DNA from: Sceloporus undulatus
Lineage: Eukaryota; Chordata; Lepidosauria; Squamata; Phrynosomatidae
NCBI RefSeq assembly: GCF_019175285.1
Contig: NC_056523.1
Location: 116,095,052-116,159,051 of the forward strand
DNA: 64,000 bases
Direction: 5' to 3'
Shown piece after piece: positions 35,601 to 48,100 of this stretch (within the stretch, counting starts at the first letter, position 1; every line of letters starts with the position of its first letter). A model generated the notes under the pieces. That model was not told the DNA's origin and did not search any database. It saw nothing but the letters and a program-made list of their open reading frames with translations. The position numbers were made by a program, and so were the translations under genes.

Positions 35601-38600
35601 TGAAGTAAAATTTAAAAAATCCACCAACAGAGTACCTCTGAAATGTTCATTTTAGTTTCATTATTTTACTAAGCTAACAGAACAGGTTTAAACTAAAAAA
35701 GATGGTTCTAGCATTAGAAAGAAATCAGAGATTTTAAGTGTCTTTAAAATACTGTAGTGCCTAATTTAATTAATGGAACACTGGGCCATGTAACTGATTG
35801 ACCAAATCTTTTCCTTTTATTGCAGACACTGCTGGCTTCAATTTGCTAGGCAATATTTAAGCTCAAAGTATTAGGTTCCATGCTTTGAAAAGTAAATGGT
35901 CTGAATCCAACATTAGTCCTACGGAGAATACCCATTTCAATCAATGGGATGTACTTGTGACTAATTACTGGTCTGCTGTACCCTAGAGCTATATTGGACA
36001 TACTTTGTGTTTATTAAAATACAGGACCCCAGTCTTTCCCACTCTAAATAAAATATGCCAAAAATATGCTGGTCTCCCCACTGAAATAATTGATCTTGAT
36101 GGGATTCAAGGAAAAGGTCAAGGGTTTATGTGTAACACTGGCATGTGCAAGATAGGTAGAAATACTGCTAGTTTCCCTCACTTGCTTTGATTTTTTTAAA
36201 TTGCTTGTCTAATTATTTGCAAACCCCTCTTTCTTTATCCTAAGAGTGATGAATCTGAAGAGGATGAGCCTTGTGCAATAAGCAGCAAATGGACCTTTGA
36301 AAAACATACTCAGAGATGGTCTCGTTTGGGGAGCTCAGAAGGTTCTGGTGTGCCACTTCCTGACAATCTGAGACTCAACATTTCTGGCAGTGGAGATATA
36401 GTCTTTTCTGATCACGGGGAGAGAAATGATGAATCGTCTGTCCACAGTTCCAGCAGTGGAGACAGTGACCTAATCAGCTTTCCAAAAACCTGTGAGGAGG
36501 CTGAGGCAAGCAGGAGCTCTTCAACATGCTCCTCAAATAAGTTGGCATCACCTGACTCCACCTTCAGCTGCTCTCCCTCTCCTAGTGAAACCTTGAATAT
36601 AATTAGTGAAGACAAACTCATGGAGAAACCTCCCCATAAAAAAGGAAGGAGTTTCTTAAAGAAAATGGAAAAGTTGCGTCTGCGAAGTAGCAATTTGAAG
36701 AGTCAAGGACATTCAAAGGCCAAGCCCATTATTAGCGGACCTATTCTGATAGAGGGACTAAATGAAGAAAAGTTGAGAAACCTCAACTGTGTAAGCATTT
36801 CTAACATGTCTGAGAGTCAGACAAGTCAGCCTTCTGATTCACCACAGACCTGTAGTAGCAGCAGTAGGAGCAGCAGTCGCAGCCAGTCTGAAAACAGTAG
36901 CACAGTGAGTACCCCAAGCCCTGTTATCAAAGTGAGGCGACACAGTAAAAGAGGAGGGATGTATGCAGAAGAGTTTGATTCTGGGAAACTTTCTTTGTGG
37001 AGTGATATTTCTCAGAATAACTTGAAAAATGAAAATCATGTGGAGAAGAAAAAAGTATTTCAAGTACCTCAAGGCCATAAGCCAGGGACTTTCCCCAAAG
37101 CACTTACTTATAGTCTTTTGTCACCCATAGACAACACTTCTGTGAACTGGAGAACTGGGAGTTTTCATGGATGCCGGAGAAACAGGGTTCAGCTTAGTTC
37201 TCAGGACTCTGAAACTCCATCTGGCTCACTTTCATTGATGGATAACAGACTGAGCATTTATGACAATGTGCCTAGCATTCATCTGCACAAAATGGATATG
37301 CCCGAGATAGGTGATGACGATGTTTTCACAGAGCTAGACAGTGTTATGGAACATGTGAATGGGCTGAGGAAGTTGGTCAGTCAATGGACAGAGAAGTTCT
37401 CTGATGAGGGGGACTCTGACTCTGCCAGTCACTCCAACCAGTCCACCTCTCCTTGCCCATCATCCCCTAAAGAGATCCGTCTTGAAATTAAAGAACATTC
37501 AGAGGGAAAATTGGCTGGATTTCCAGTTACTGAGGGTGAAGATTGCAAACATATTGATGAACATAGCCTCATGGAACTAGCATACGTCATGGAATCAGGG
37601 ACAAGACTGGTGTCAACACATTCTATCAGGTCAGTTGATTATTAGCAAAGGCTATGAAACATACCTGGAACTGTTTTATGTGAAAAGGAGAAGGGCTTTA
37701 ATCAGTATCACTTAGGCCCAATTAGTGTACAAAGTATTAAATTAATGATTTATTGATTTCAATTAAACTCAATGTGAAATGCCTTGTGGTTTTGGTGCTA
37801 GATTCTTTAGTGTTCAGAGCATGAAGAAGAAAAATATGTACATCTCCCAGAATCACCCCAGATAGCATTTAACCACTGCCCTGGTGGCGCAGTGGTTAAA
37901 TGCCTGTACTGCAGCCATTCACTCAAAACCACAAGGTTGCGAGTTCAAGACCAGCAAAAGGGCCCAGGCTCGACTCAGGCTTGCATCCTTCCGAGGTCAC
38001 GAAAATGAGTACCCAGACTGTTGGGGGCAAATTAGCTTACTTGCTAATTAGCTTACAGTACTTGCTGTTCACCGCTATGATCTTTGGAATAGCGGTATAT
38101 AAATAAAACAAATTATTATTAATTATTATGAATCTCCCCAGATAGTTGGAAGAATCTGAGAATTGTAGTTAAGAAAAAAAAGAAAATTAAACTCTTAATA
38201 GTGTTCCAATATCTCTTTTAAGTCATTGTAATATACGGAGCTATTTTTGCTGAGCTATGTGGTTCTAGAAGGAGACTCGGGTTTAAAATAGTATTTATAT
38301 TGAAGAGGAGTTAAAAAAAATTTGTTTTGTTTTGTTTTGTTCAGCAGCCATGGAAGAAGACACTGGTCAGCTGAAGAAGGAGTAAATTCAGAAAGTCTTT
38401 CTCTTCAAATTGACAGCCTGTCTGCTTCCCACCTCAATCGAATACAAAAACTGGCTTTGTTAAAGTTAACTTCTTTAATGGATAAATACTCTCCTTCCAG
38501 CAAACAAGGATGGAACTGGTAAGTAAAATAAATAATGTGAATTTCTGACATAAAGGGAACTACCTGTTTTATTTATTTATTCATATATATCCTGCCTTTC

Positions 38601-39134
38601 TCTCATTAGTGAAACTCAAGGCAGTTAATAACATTTAAAAACAAAACAGACTGAAATTATACAAAAATTTCAGTAAAAGTACACTATTAAACTCTTAATA
38701 GTGTTCTAATATCTCTTTTAAGTCATTGCAATATACATAGCTATTTTTGGTGTAATATACATAGCCACTATACATGGCTTCCAGCTTATGTGGAAGCTGC
38801 GCAGCAATCAAAGTAATGGTGTGCACATGCTGCCCCTGAGCCACGAGCATACATGGGGCTTTCCCCTTATGTAGGGGAATCCGGAACTGATCTTCCGTGT
38901 AAGGGGAGGGCCCGCTGTATAATTGTTAAGAAAATGTCAAAAAGACTTTCCTTCCAGTCCAAGTTAAGATAAGATGGAGGAAGCCATAACACTTGTTTTC
39001 TGTTAAACAATTTATAAAGTTGTTTTATAAATTATAAAATTTATAAAGTTAAAAACATTAAAATTAAGAACATTAAACTTTATTAAAGGATTACATACAA
39101 ACCTTAAAAGCAACACTGCATAATATTAGAAGTG

Positions 39135-39169
<35 letters not shown>

Positions 39170-42100
39170 TGTTTGTTTGTTTGTGTGCACCTTTTAAGTT
39201 GCCTGTCAAGTTATGGCAACCCCATGAATTTCATAGGGTTTTCCTAGGCAAGAAATACTCACAGGTGGTTTTGCCATTTATTTTCTTTGAGCTATAGTCT
39301 ACAGAACCTGGAATTTGTTGGTGGTCTCTTATCCAAGTACTAACCAGAGCTGACTTTGGTTAGCTTCCAAGATCAGATGGGATCTCATGCATTTAGAGTA
39401 TTTAAGCAATAATAAAGTATTTAAGTGGTAGGGTATTTAGGCCGTATGTTGTGTATTGTATCAGAAATGGGGCCATTTTGAATAGTCAAAAATCAATTGC
39501 AGTTCTTTCCACTCCATCTTTAGGACCCTTATTATCTTCCATGTATCATTTTGTTATCACATCATCCTGGTTTTTCATGCTAATGATGTAGAATACTGCA
39601 CTAAACCATCAACATAGCTACCTCCCCACAGGGTGACCACTAAACTTTTTCAGAATATTTTGGCAAAGCATTGAATTGGATGAAGGAGGTTGTTTGAATG
39701 CAGTGGAGTTTAAGGGGTGATACATGAAGACTGGGGCCTAAGTAGTTCACTGTAATTCCAGTGAGGAAGAGGGTGTCTTATGATTTTAATCTTCAACCTA
39801 ATGCCTAGATGCTTGGGAACCTAAAAAACGTGGGGGGGTTTTGGTTGTTATTCTAATGAAAAAAATCTAAAATGCTGTCTATTGCAATGAAGTGCTACTA
39901 TTGGCAAATCCAGTGATGTTGTGGTTTGAATTTTGGATTAGGAGTCCAGGAAACGAGAGTCCCTTCTTAACCATGCACACCCACGGGGTGGCCTTGCACA
40001 TGTTACACTCCCTCAGCCTTAGATGATGACAGTGGCAAACCTCCTCTAAATAGATCTTGCCAAACAAACTCTAGGATAGGATTGCCATCAAATAGGAATT
40101 CTTAACCTGGGATCCATGGATAGATTTCATATACTATGGCTGGCATCCTATAGAGTAATTAAGTAATTAAAATAGACTTAAACATTCATAACTGCTCTGT
40201 TTATGTTTACAACTGTGGCACTATTTCCGTCATCACAAGAGCTTCCCCAAACCTCCCTTAATAGCCAGCAGCCACATGAAGCAACAGAGGTCTGTTCTAC
40301 TGGCAGTTAGGGGGCTGCAGGGTGGTTTTTTTCAAGCCTTCTCCTACCAATGATCTGCAGCACCCCATTTGTCAGCAGAACAGACCTCTATTGTTCAGTG
40401 TGGCTGTTGGCTGTTAAGGTAGGTTTGGAAGGTTGGGTGAGGAGACAATACATAGTGATACATTCATAATGATATCAGTGGTACAGGATTTTGGCCTATG
40501 TCTTTATTTTCACTAACCCCTCTAAGTGAAATTTTGCATTTCCCCCAATTATGAGTGTAGACAACAATACTGAGTTGTATTAGCAGTACCTGTGACTTTA
40601 TCAGAAATCACAGATGTTTTCATGTCACATTACAGTTGCTGCAGATAGCGGAAAAATATTTTATACTCATCGCTAGTTTGAAATTACTATAGTTATTAGT
40701 CCCATCATTTAGATTAATGTGATTGCAAAGAAGTCCATTGGCTTCACCAGACTGCCCAAAGAGACTGTAGCCCCCCCACCAAAGGTTAAGAGCCCCTGCC
40801 ATAAAAGCTCATAATAACTTATATTTTCCCCTGAAACACTGCTAATTAGCTTTGTTCCCCTGTAAACTAAAAAGTGTTAAGAATCCTCAGATATTTGAAT
40901 GGCTCTGCCTGCAGTCTCCTCATGTTGGCCATGCTGGCCAACCCTTCCCGGAACAGAACCCAGCCACATAACGCTCCCTCCACAGACATATACAGTCATC
41001 CTTCCATATTTGCGGATTTGATTATTCACGGGTTTGATTAATATGTTCTCTCTAGGAATATCTATGTCCTCCAGCACAACTCTATGGTCAACTTTAACTA
41101 AAAGTTAAAGCGAGAATGCTCTACTAGGCCTTGTAGCTCCTCCAGGGCAGTTCTGTGGTCAGTGTCTGTCGGACATCAACCACAGAGTTGCACTGGAAGA
41201 CCCAGAGATACCTAGAGAGGTGTCCTCTCAGTAGAAACATGGAGTTTTTGTTATTTGCGGTTTTTCCATATTCACTGGGATCTTGTTCCCCTAACATTAG
41301 TGAATATGAAGGGAGAACTTTATAAGCGAAGACTGCCCACCGTTATTTTATTACTGTATTATTGTTTTTAGATTTTATTGCCTGTAATTTTAATGGATAG
41401 AATTGTTTAATCCTTTTTTAAGGGGGGATTATATATATTGTATTTTTAAAGGTTGTACGCTGCTTTGATTGTGGTAACAAAAAGCGGGATATAAAAAGTT
41501 TTATTTATTTTATTATTTATGCTGGCTTGGGAATTCTGGGACTTTTATAAAAACAAAAACTTTTGTAAGCTTTGATTATTCCATTATATTATTTTAATGT
41601 GTAATGTCCCATAAATGAATGTTTAAAACACTGCACACTCAGCTCAGAATTATCTGGAACACAACACAAGCCAATGAACTACTTTTTTTTATTTTCAGGA
41701 CTGTTCCAAAGTTCATCAGAAAAATAAAAGCCCCTGATTATAAGGACAAAAGTGTATTTGGAGTACCATTACTGTTAAATGTCCAGAAAACAGGTCATCC
41801 ACTTCCAAGGAGCATAGTCCAAGCCATGGACTACTTGAGAGATAATTTTCTTGACCAGGTACCAGTATGAAAAATGGGAAATCACGCTTAGGGTTTCATA
41901 CCTGCCATCTCATTTTTTACACGATGTTTGTGGATTTTCCATCAGTTTTCTTTTTTTAAAAAAAAAGACTATTGTAACAAACATGCTATGTCTTAAAAAC
42001 AGATTTTACCCTTCCAATTCCCCTTTATGCATGCATGTGCCAATAACTTTTTGGAACGTAGATTGTGCCACGGGCACAGTCAATGGGGATTTCCCCCTTG

Positions 42101-45100
42101 GATTTAGCTTTTATTTTTGTTTATTCTTTTTCATAGGTTGGCCTTTTCAGAAAATCAGGTGTTAAATCAAGGATTCTTTACTTAAGGGAAATGAATGAAA
42201 ATGACCCAAACAGCATAACATATGAGGGACAGTCAGCTTTTGATGTGGCAGACATGGTGAAGCAATATTTCCGAGATCTTCCAGAACCTATATTCACAAG
42301 CAAACTTTGTGAATCCTTCCTCCACATCTATCAGTGTATGTAGTTATGATTTCAACATTGTTTTGTCCATTTTCAATAGTCATTTTATAAAGTGAACATC
42401 AGTTGCTTTTTTAATGTACATATATCTGTTGTATAATTGTGGCTTTATATTAATGCATGTCTGAGTCACAAGTCAAGAAAATGAGTATAGATATCATGAG
42501 ATTTCTTTAAAATTTGTAGCTTGTTTCTATCCGATGAGTTTTGAACAGAAGCTCTTATTTCATTCACTCAATTAGACAAATGTAATATAATGAGGTTCCT
42601 TTGGGTTTTCTTAATCTGTGCCACATTGTGTTAAAAAATAGACAGAAATTAAGTATGAGTGGTTATTTTCAATATGTTTGAAAGAATGCATATAAATTCA
42701 TTGATGAAAAGATATTGTAGTGTCTGAAAATAAAGCTTGACACATCTTAAACAGTGCCCATTATTTTTCTCTGTCTCTCCTTTTCTAGATCTCCCAAAAG
42801 ATCAGCAATTTTATGCTGTCCAAGCTGCTATTCTTTTGCTTCCAGATGAAAATCGTGAAGCTTTGAAAATTCTGCTGTTCTTTCTCAGGGATGTAGTAGC
42901 TTTTGTGGAGGAAAACCAGATGACTCCAGCCAACATTGCTGTCTGCCTGGCACCATCTTTGTTTCACCTTAATACCCTGCGGAGAGAGAGTTCTTCATCA
43001 TCTAGGTATTTTGGCTTTGCCAAAGCTTGTTAATGAACAAGTGGAAAAATACACTGACCATGGTACAAATTGCAAAGTGCTTCAGTCAGTCAACGTTAAT
43101 AGGAAATGAGTACGATATAGCCATTGCTTTTACATAGTGGTCTATGTTAGTCAATTTGTGCTGTATTTGGCTTTGTTTGGGTGCAGACTGCAGGTCTGTG
43201 AAACCAGGAATGGAATGCAGATAAGATTTTGCAATAGTAGGGTAGCTGGTAAACTAATTTCTGTCCAAGATAACAATCTGGATATCCTTTGTGACCATCA
43301 TATACATCCTAGGCCAACACATAACAAAATACGTTTTTGTTGTATATACTGCAAGAAGATATAGTGAATAGGTGGAAAAGGAGAAAAAGACCCTCCCCAC
43401 ATCTTGGATCTTTCATATGCACCAGCCAAGTATGTTCCTGGTGGATTTTATTTCAGCCCATTCATGGGTAAATATTACAGGTGTGATGAGTGCTGGGGCA
43501 CTAGTTCTCAACAGTTCCTATCTTAACTTGGTGCAGGGGTATCATTGGGGGGAGGCGGATTGTGGACCATACTGGGTGAAAACCAAAGTAGGGTGACACC
43601 ACTGCTCCCCAAACTTTAGTTTGCCTTTTGGCCGAAATAGGCTGTGGTGTTTGTTTGCCCTTTTCCCTTTAAAAAACTGGAGCTCACACTCAGTGGAAGA
43701 GAAAACCAGTGACTGAGGTGAGCGAGTGATACATCTCCTTCCTCTGCCCACTGAGCCTCAGAGGCATGGAGTGAGGCCTAGTGGGCAGAGAAATCAGAGG
43801 GCTTGCTTGCACCGTGATCAAGTGATGCCTCTCCTTTCTTCATCTGTGAGGCTGTTACACCAGATGACACCAACCCTAGTGATGCCATTGGGGTTGATGT
43901 TACTTAAGATATGAACAGTTGAGAACTACTCCCTAGCACTCCTCACCCTTGTGATATTTATCCATTAACAGGGTGAAATAAACTCATCAAGTCCCATTAA
44001 AAAAACCTGTGTCTCACCATTGTAGCGGGGGGGGGGGCACTTTTTCCAAGGAGGACATTTATATGTTTTACGGACATAAAGACTGCAGTAGCATTGTTGA
44101 GTGAATCCAAACACACAAAAACAAGAATTCCATTAAAAATGAAAATTGTAATAATATTGTTAAACATAACATCTACTGCTGTGGTTAGGTGTAAAACACA
44201 TTGGCTGAAGACTCTCCTGGTGACTTTAGACGCCAGCAGAACAGACTCATCTCTTGACAGAGATACCTTCCTAGGTTATCCCTTTTGTCACTGTGGCACC
44301 CACAATTGTTTTACCCTGCCACTCCAGTACCATACTTAACACTACTGTAGTTATGCTGACCAGTGGGATCAGACACAATGAGCATAAAGACAAAACTCAA
44401 TGGTTTTATAGGCAATAATTTTTATTGCTGTAATGAAAACATCTATCTCCCACCTCAACTGCTTTGTGTCACTTGTTGAAAACCACTGTGCTAGGAAACC
44501 AAAATAGTTTTTTGTCTGTGAAAAATGCCCTTTCTAACAATAGTTAGTGTTTTTGCTATGCTGTTCTTTTAAAATGTTTGTTTTGTGCAGAAAGAACTAT
44601 AAGTGGGACGCTGGAGTGAGTTGCATTTCTGGAAGAATTCCCAGGCATTTGGGGGGGGGGGGCTTGGGGATGGAGATAGCCCTATTTTATCATGTTTGTC
44701 AACCTAGCACTTGAACATATGGTTTGGGATGAAATTAAATGTTGTCTTAACTAGACAGGAGCATACATTCTCGGTGTATGGCCTTCACAAATTTTTTATA
44801 CTTTATAAAGAGGCGTTCTTTTGTTAATGAGCATTTTGTGGTGGCTTTTTGACCATGCTGCTCCAGTAATATAAGAACACTAGAATCCTTTGAATTCCTA
44901 TGTCAATGTTGCCTCACCTCTGTGAACAGACAGTGCCAGAGAAGGAGGTGGCTGCATATTTGACTTCTTCCTTGAGATTTTTTGTTACAAGAGCAGGGTG
45001 TGTGCTGCCCTCCTGCAGTAATGTAATGGGTCATAGGTTAGTTCTCTGAGGGCTACTGCTTCAAAATTAATTGTTCCTCAGAAAATGTTTATTAACATAC

Positions 45101-48100
45101 TTTTTAAAATTGGGAGTTGGTAATTGAGAAAAATCTATGCATATGCCCCTCCCCACTATAATATTGGACCAGTTATTCTCTCCAAACCATATCTGTCTTC
45201 CCAGGGTTGGGAGAATAAGATTGGAGCTAGAGGGCTATCATATACATTCCCTTGAGCTCACTGGAAGAAAGAAAGAGTAAAGATGTAACTAACTAATAAA
45301 TGTATAATATCAAAGAGGCCAGGGCATCTCTGCTTACAGTTTTCAGGAAATGTCCCAGTTCCCAGAGTGAAATTGCTTCATCTTCACTATAGTGAGATGT
45401 TCAAGCTCTTGCTGCTATCTGGGAGCTTGTACACCAACGCAGAGTAATCCTCACAACCATTAAAAGCAGCAGGCAAAAATCTTAGAAATAAACAAATGCT
45501 GTGTGCGTACAGACAAGTGTATTTAAATCTGAAATGCAATTGTTAATCCTGATGTTAGTCCCATTAAAACAGTGGAAATTACCTAAGAATTGATTTTCCA
45601 AATTGCCAGGGATTCAGTGAGTTTAGCTGGAACTAGGTTGAGCAGTACCTGTGCCATTTTTTTATTTGTTGCAGTTGGATTTTGTGAATAGTAGTGGTAG
45701 CAGTAGTAGGTGAGGGAGGCATTTTTAATATGTGTGTGTGTGTTGTGTATGTGATTGAGTGTGGAGGTGGTTGAAAAGGGAATATCTGCATGCTTTCAGG
45801 ATGATAGCTCAATCTTTGAAAGAGGTGAAGAGAGGTAAAACATGTGAGGAATGTAGTTTTAAGAAGAGTACACATCCCAGATGTGTATCAAGCTATAAAA
45901 CAAGTCCTGTAATGCTCAACATTCCCAAGGAGGGGGGACGAGGAAGAGGGAAAGGATGAGGTGGGAAAATCTGAAGTTGAGATGATGACAGCCTTTTCAG
46001 TCACAGAGAGTGAACACATGGTCAAAGCCAGGAATGTGTCAAAAGGACTTGTTAGAAAATGCTGTTGCAAAGTTACTAATTCCAGGTGAATACACTTATA
46101 ATCCTTTGGAAAAGTAGGCACTTTGGAGAGAGAGCGGCTGATACCTTCAGATGTTTCTTTGAGGACTGCAGCGACTAGCTTTAAATAGAGGATAATGTGT
46201 CCCTTTCTTTTGTTTTAGCTGCAAAGTTGCTTTGAACCTGATGTTTAAATAATGCACTTGCAAATATTTTACTTAAGTATTGAAACTTCAAAAGAGTCTA
46301 ATCTAATAGCTCTGGCTTCATGGATTAAAGTCAAACATCTTTATCTAACAATTTCTTTTTTAAAAAAAATCTCAAAGAATGTTTCATGATAAAGCTATTA
46401 GAGATGAATGCCAGGTTCTTTTGAGATTCTAAGCTTGGCATGATGTCAAAAATAAGCTTAAAATATGAATTAACATGCTCTGGCAAGGCACTGGGAGCTC
46501 TCAACAACGGAATCGACTTTCCTTCTGACCAAAGGCCAGCCTTTAATTAAACACTTCTGATGGTAATAGGCAAATTTAGGAGCGCTTTGATGGTGCTTTT
46601 GAGTGAAATGCAATTGACCAGGGTTAGCTAAAGCCTACTTAGTGACTGAGAGCCTACCTCAAGTGATAAGAGCTTTACACTTTGCCAACACATAGCTTTT
46701 TCCTCAGCTGCATCCTGGGGTGCATCTACACTATAGAAATAATGCAGTTTGACCCCAATTTAACTGCCATGGCTCCATCATACAGAATCGTGAGATTTGT
46801 AGGTGTGTGAGGCATTAGTTCTCTTGGGCATAGTTGGCTAAAGACCTTGTACAACTACAAACTCCAGGATTCCATAGGCTGGAGCTACAGCATTTAAAGT
46901 GGTGTCAAATGACTATACAGTGTTGATGCCGTTTTGGTGTGAATTGGTTCTCCTCTCTGGCATTTCCGCACTGGCAGATTACAGCAATGACTGCTCCTGG
47001 GGTTGACAGCTGACAGGGAGGGTGGGGGACATTTTGGATGGCGTGCCAAGGTCTAGAGGATAGCTCCCTATGCCTTTTCCAAAAACAAACGTGCACATAT
47101 ATATCACTAACAGAATTGTGCTCATTAAGTGCTTTGTAAAGTGTATACTGTTGAAATTTGGTTTGGTAGTCTGCTTTTTAAACAATTGTGTTTTGTGTAA
47201 CTGAACAGGCTTGATTGGAAAAAATCACTCCCTGTAACTATCTTTAAAAAAAAACTACATTGCAACTACTCTACTATTTCTCAGTGGCCTAGTTCTCAGT
47301 AAAGCCAATAATCCTTTCTCTTTAGACCGAAAAGGGTTGTCACATGAGACAGTTGTTAAGGTTTTTCAGTGAAGCCCTTTCATGCTATATAATTATCCTT
47401 CTATGATTCCACTTTAACTAACATGGCTCCATCCTATGGAATATTGGGATTTGCAGTTTAGGGAGAGGTATTTAGAATTCTCAGCTAGGGAGTGATAGTG
47501 CTTCTGACCAAACTACAAATCCCCAGACTCCATAGGATGCAGCTATGACAGTTAAAGTGGAATCAGAGTTCTATGATTGTGTAGTGTTTATGGTCCCATG
47601 CTTTGCTTGTTATCTGAGTGCAGGGGATTTGTTTTATTTTCTGTTGCTAACCTCTCAAATATCAATGGGGCCTTTCTTTCTGTAGTCCTTCACTGCTGGG
47701 TTTGCTGCTCCCTGTATGGGTTTTTTCCCACCTGTTCTCATTTATGTTATGTTTTTACTGTTGTTGTTTTTGTATTTATAATCCCACTTCATGTTGTTTT
47801 GGGGGATTTTGAAAAAGTGAACAAAAGAAAAACCTTTTGTCCATGAGAAGACATTCTCTATAAATAGCATAGTTGGCTTGTCAGGAAAACAGTCACATTG
47901 GAACCCTTCTCCACGCAATCTCATTTCCTATATGCATATTGCTTTAATTCTCTTCATTGTTAAACCTTCTCCTAAAAACGTCTGAAGTGGTACAACACAA
48001 ATGTAGGCAGTTTGTTATTGTGACCTCAGTGATAACTAGGTCTCACTGCTGTGATCTGAACAAATCACCCTTTAATTTTTCCTCCCAGATCCAGTCAAAG

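Larger units (their letters stand above)
43006..48088 (+). other. Intron 9 of the DLC-type gene (5.1 kb)
   Basis: It holds the hAT-like element at 43534-43890, G runs at 44027-44037 and 44651-44662, and the palindromic MITEs at 46722-46929 and 47398-47580. I recognise nothing in 43900-46700 otherwise, and see no additional exon. Confidence 0.6.

Noticed and set aside
36412-36693. Minus-strand open frames inside the large DLC-type exon
   Set aside because: Shadows of a strongly supported plus-strand coding exon.
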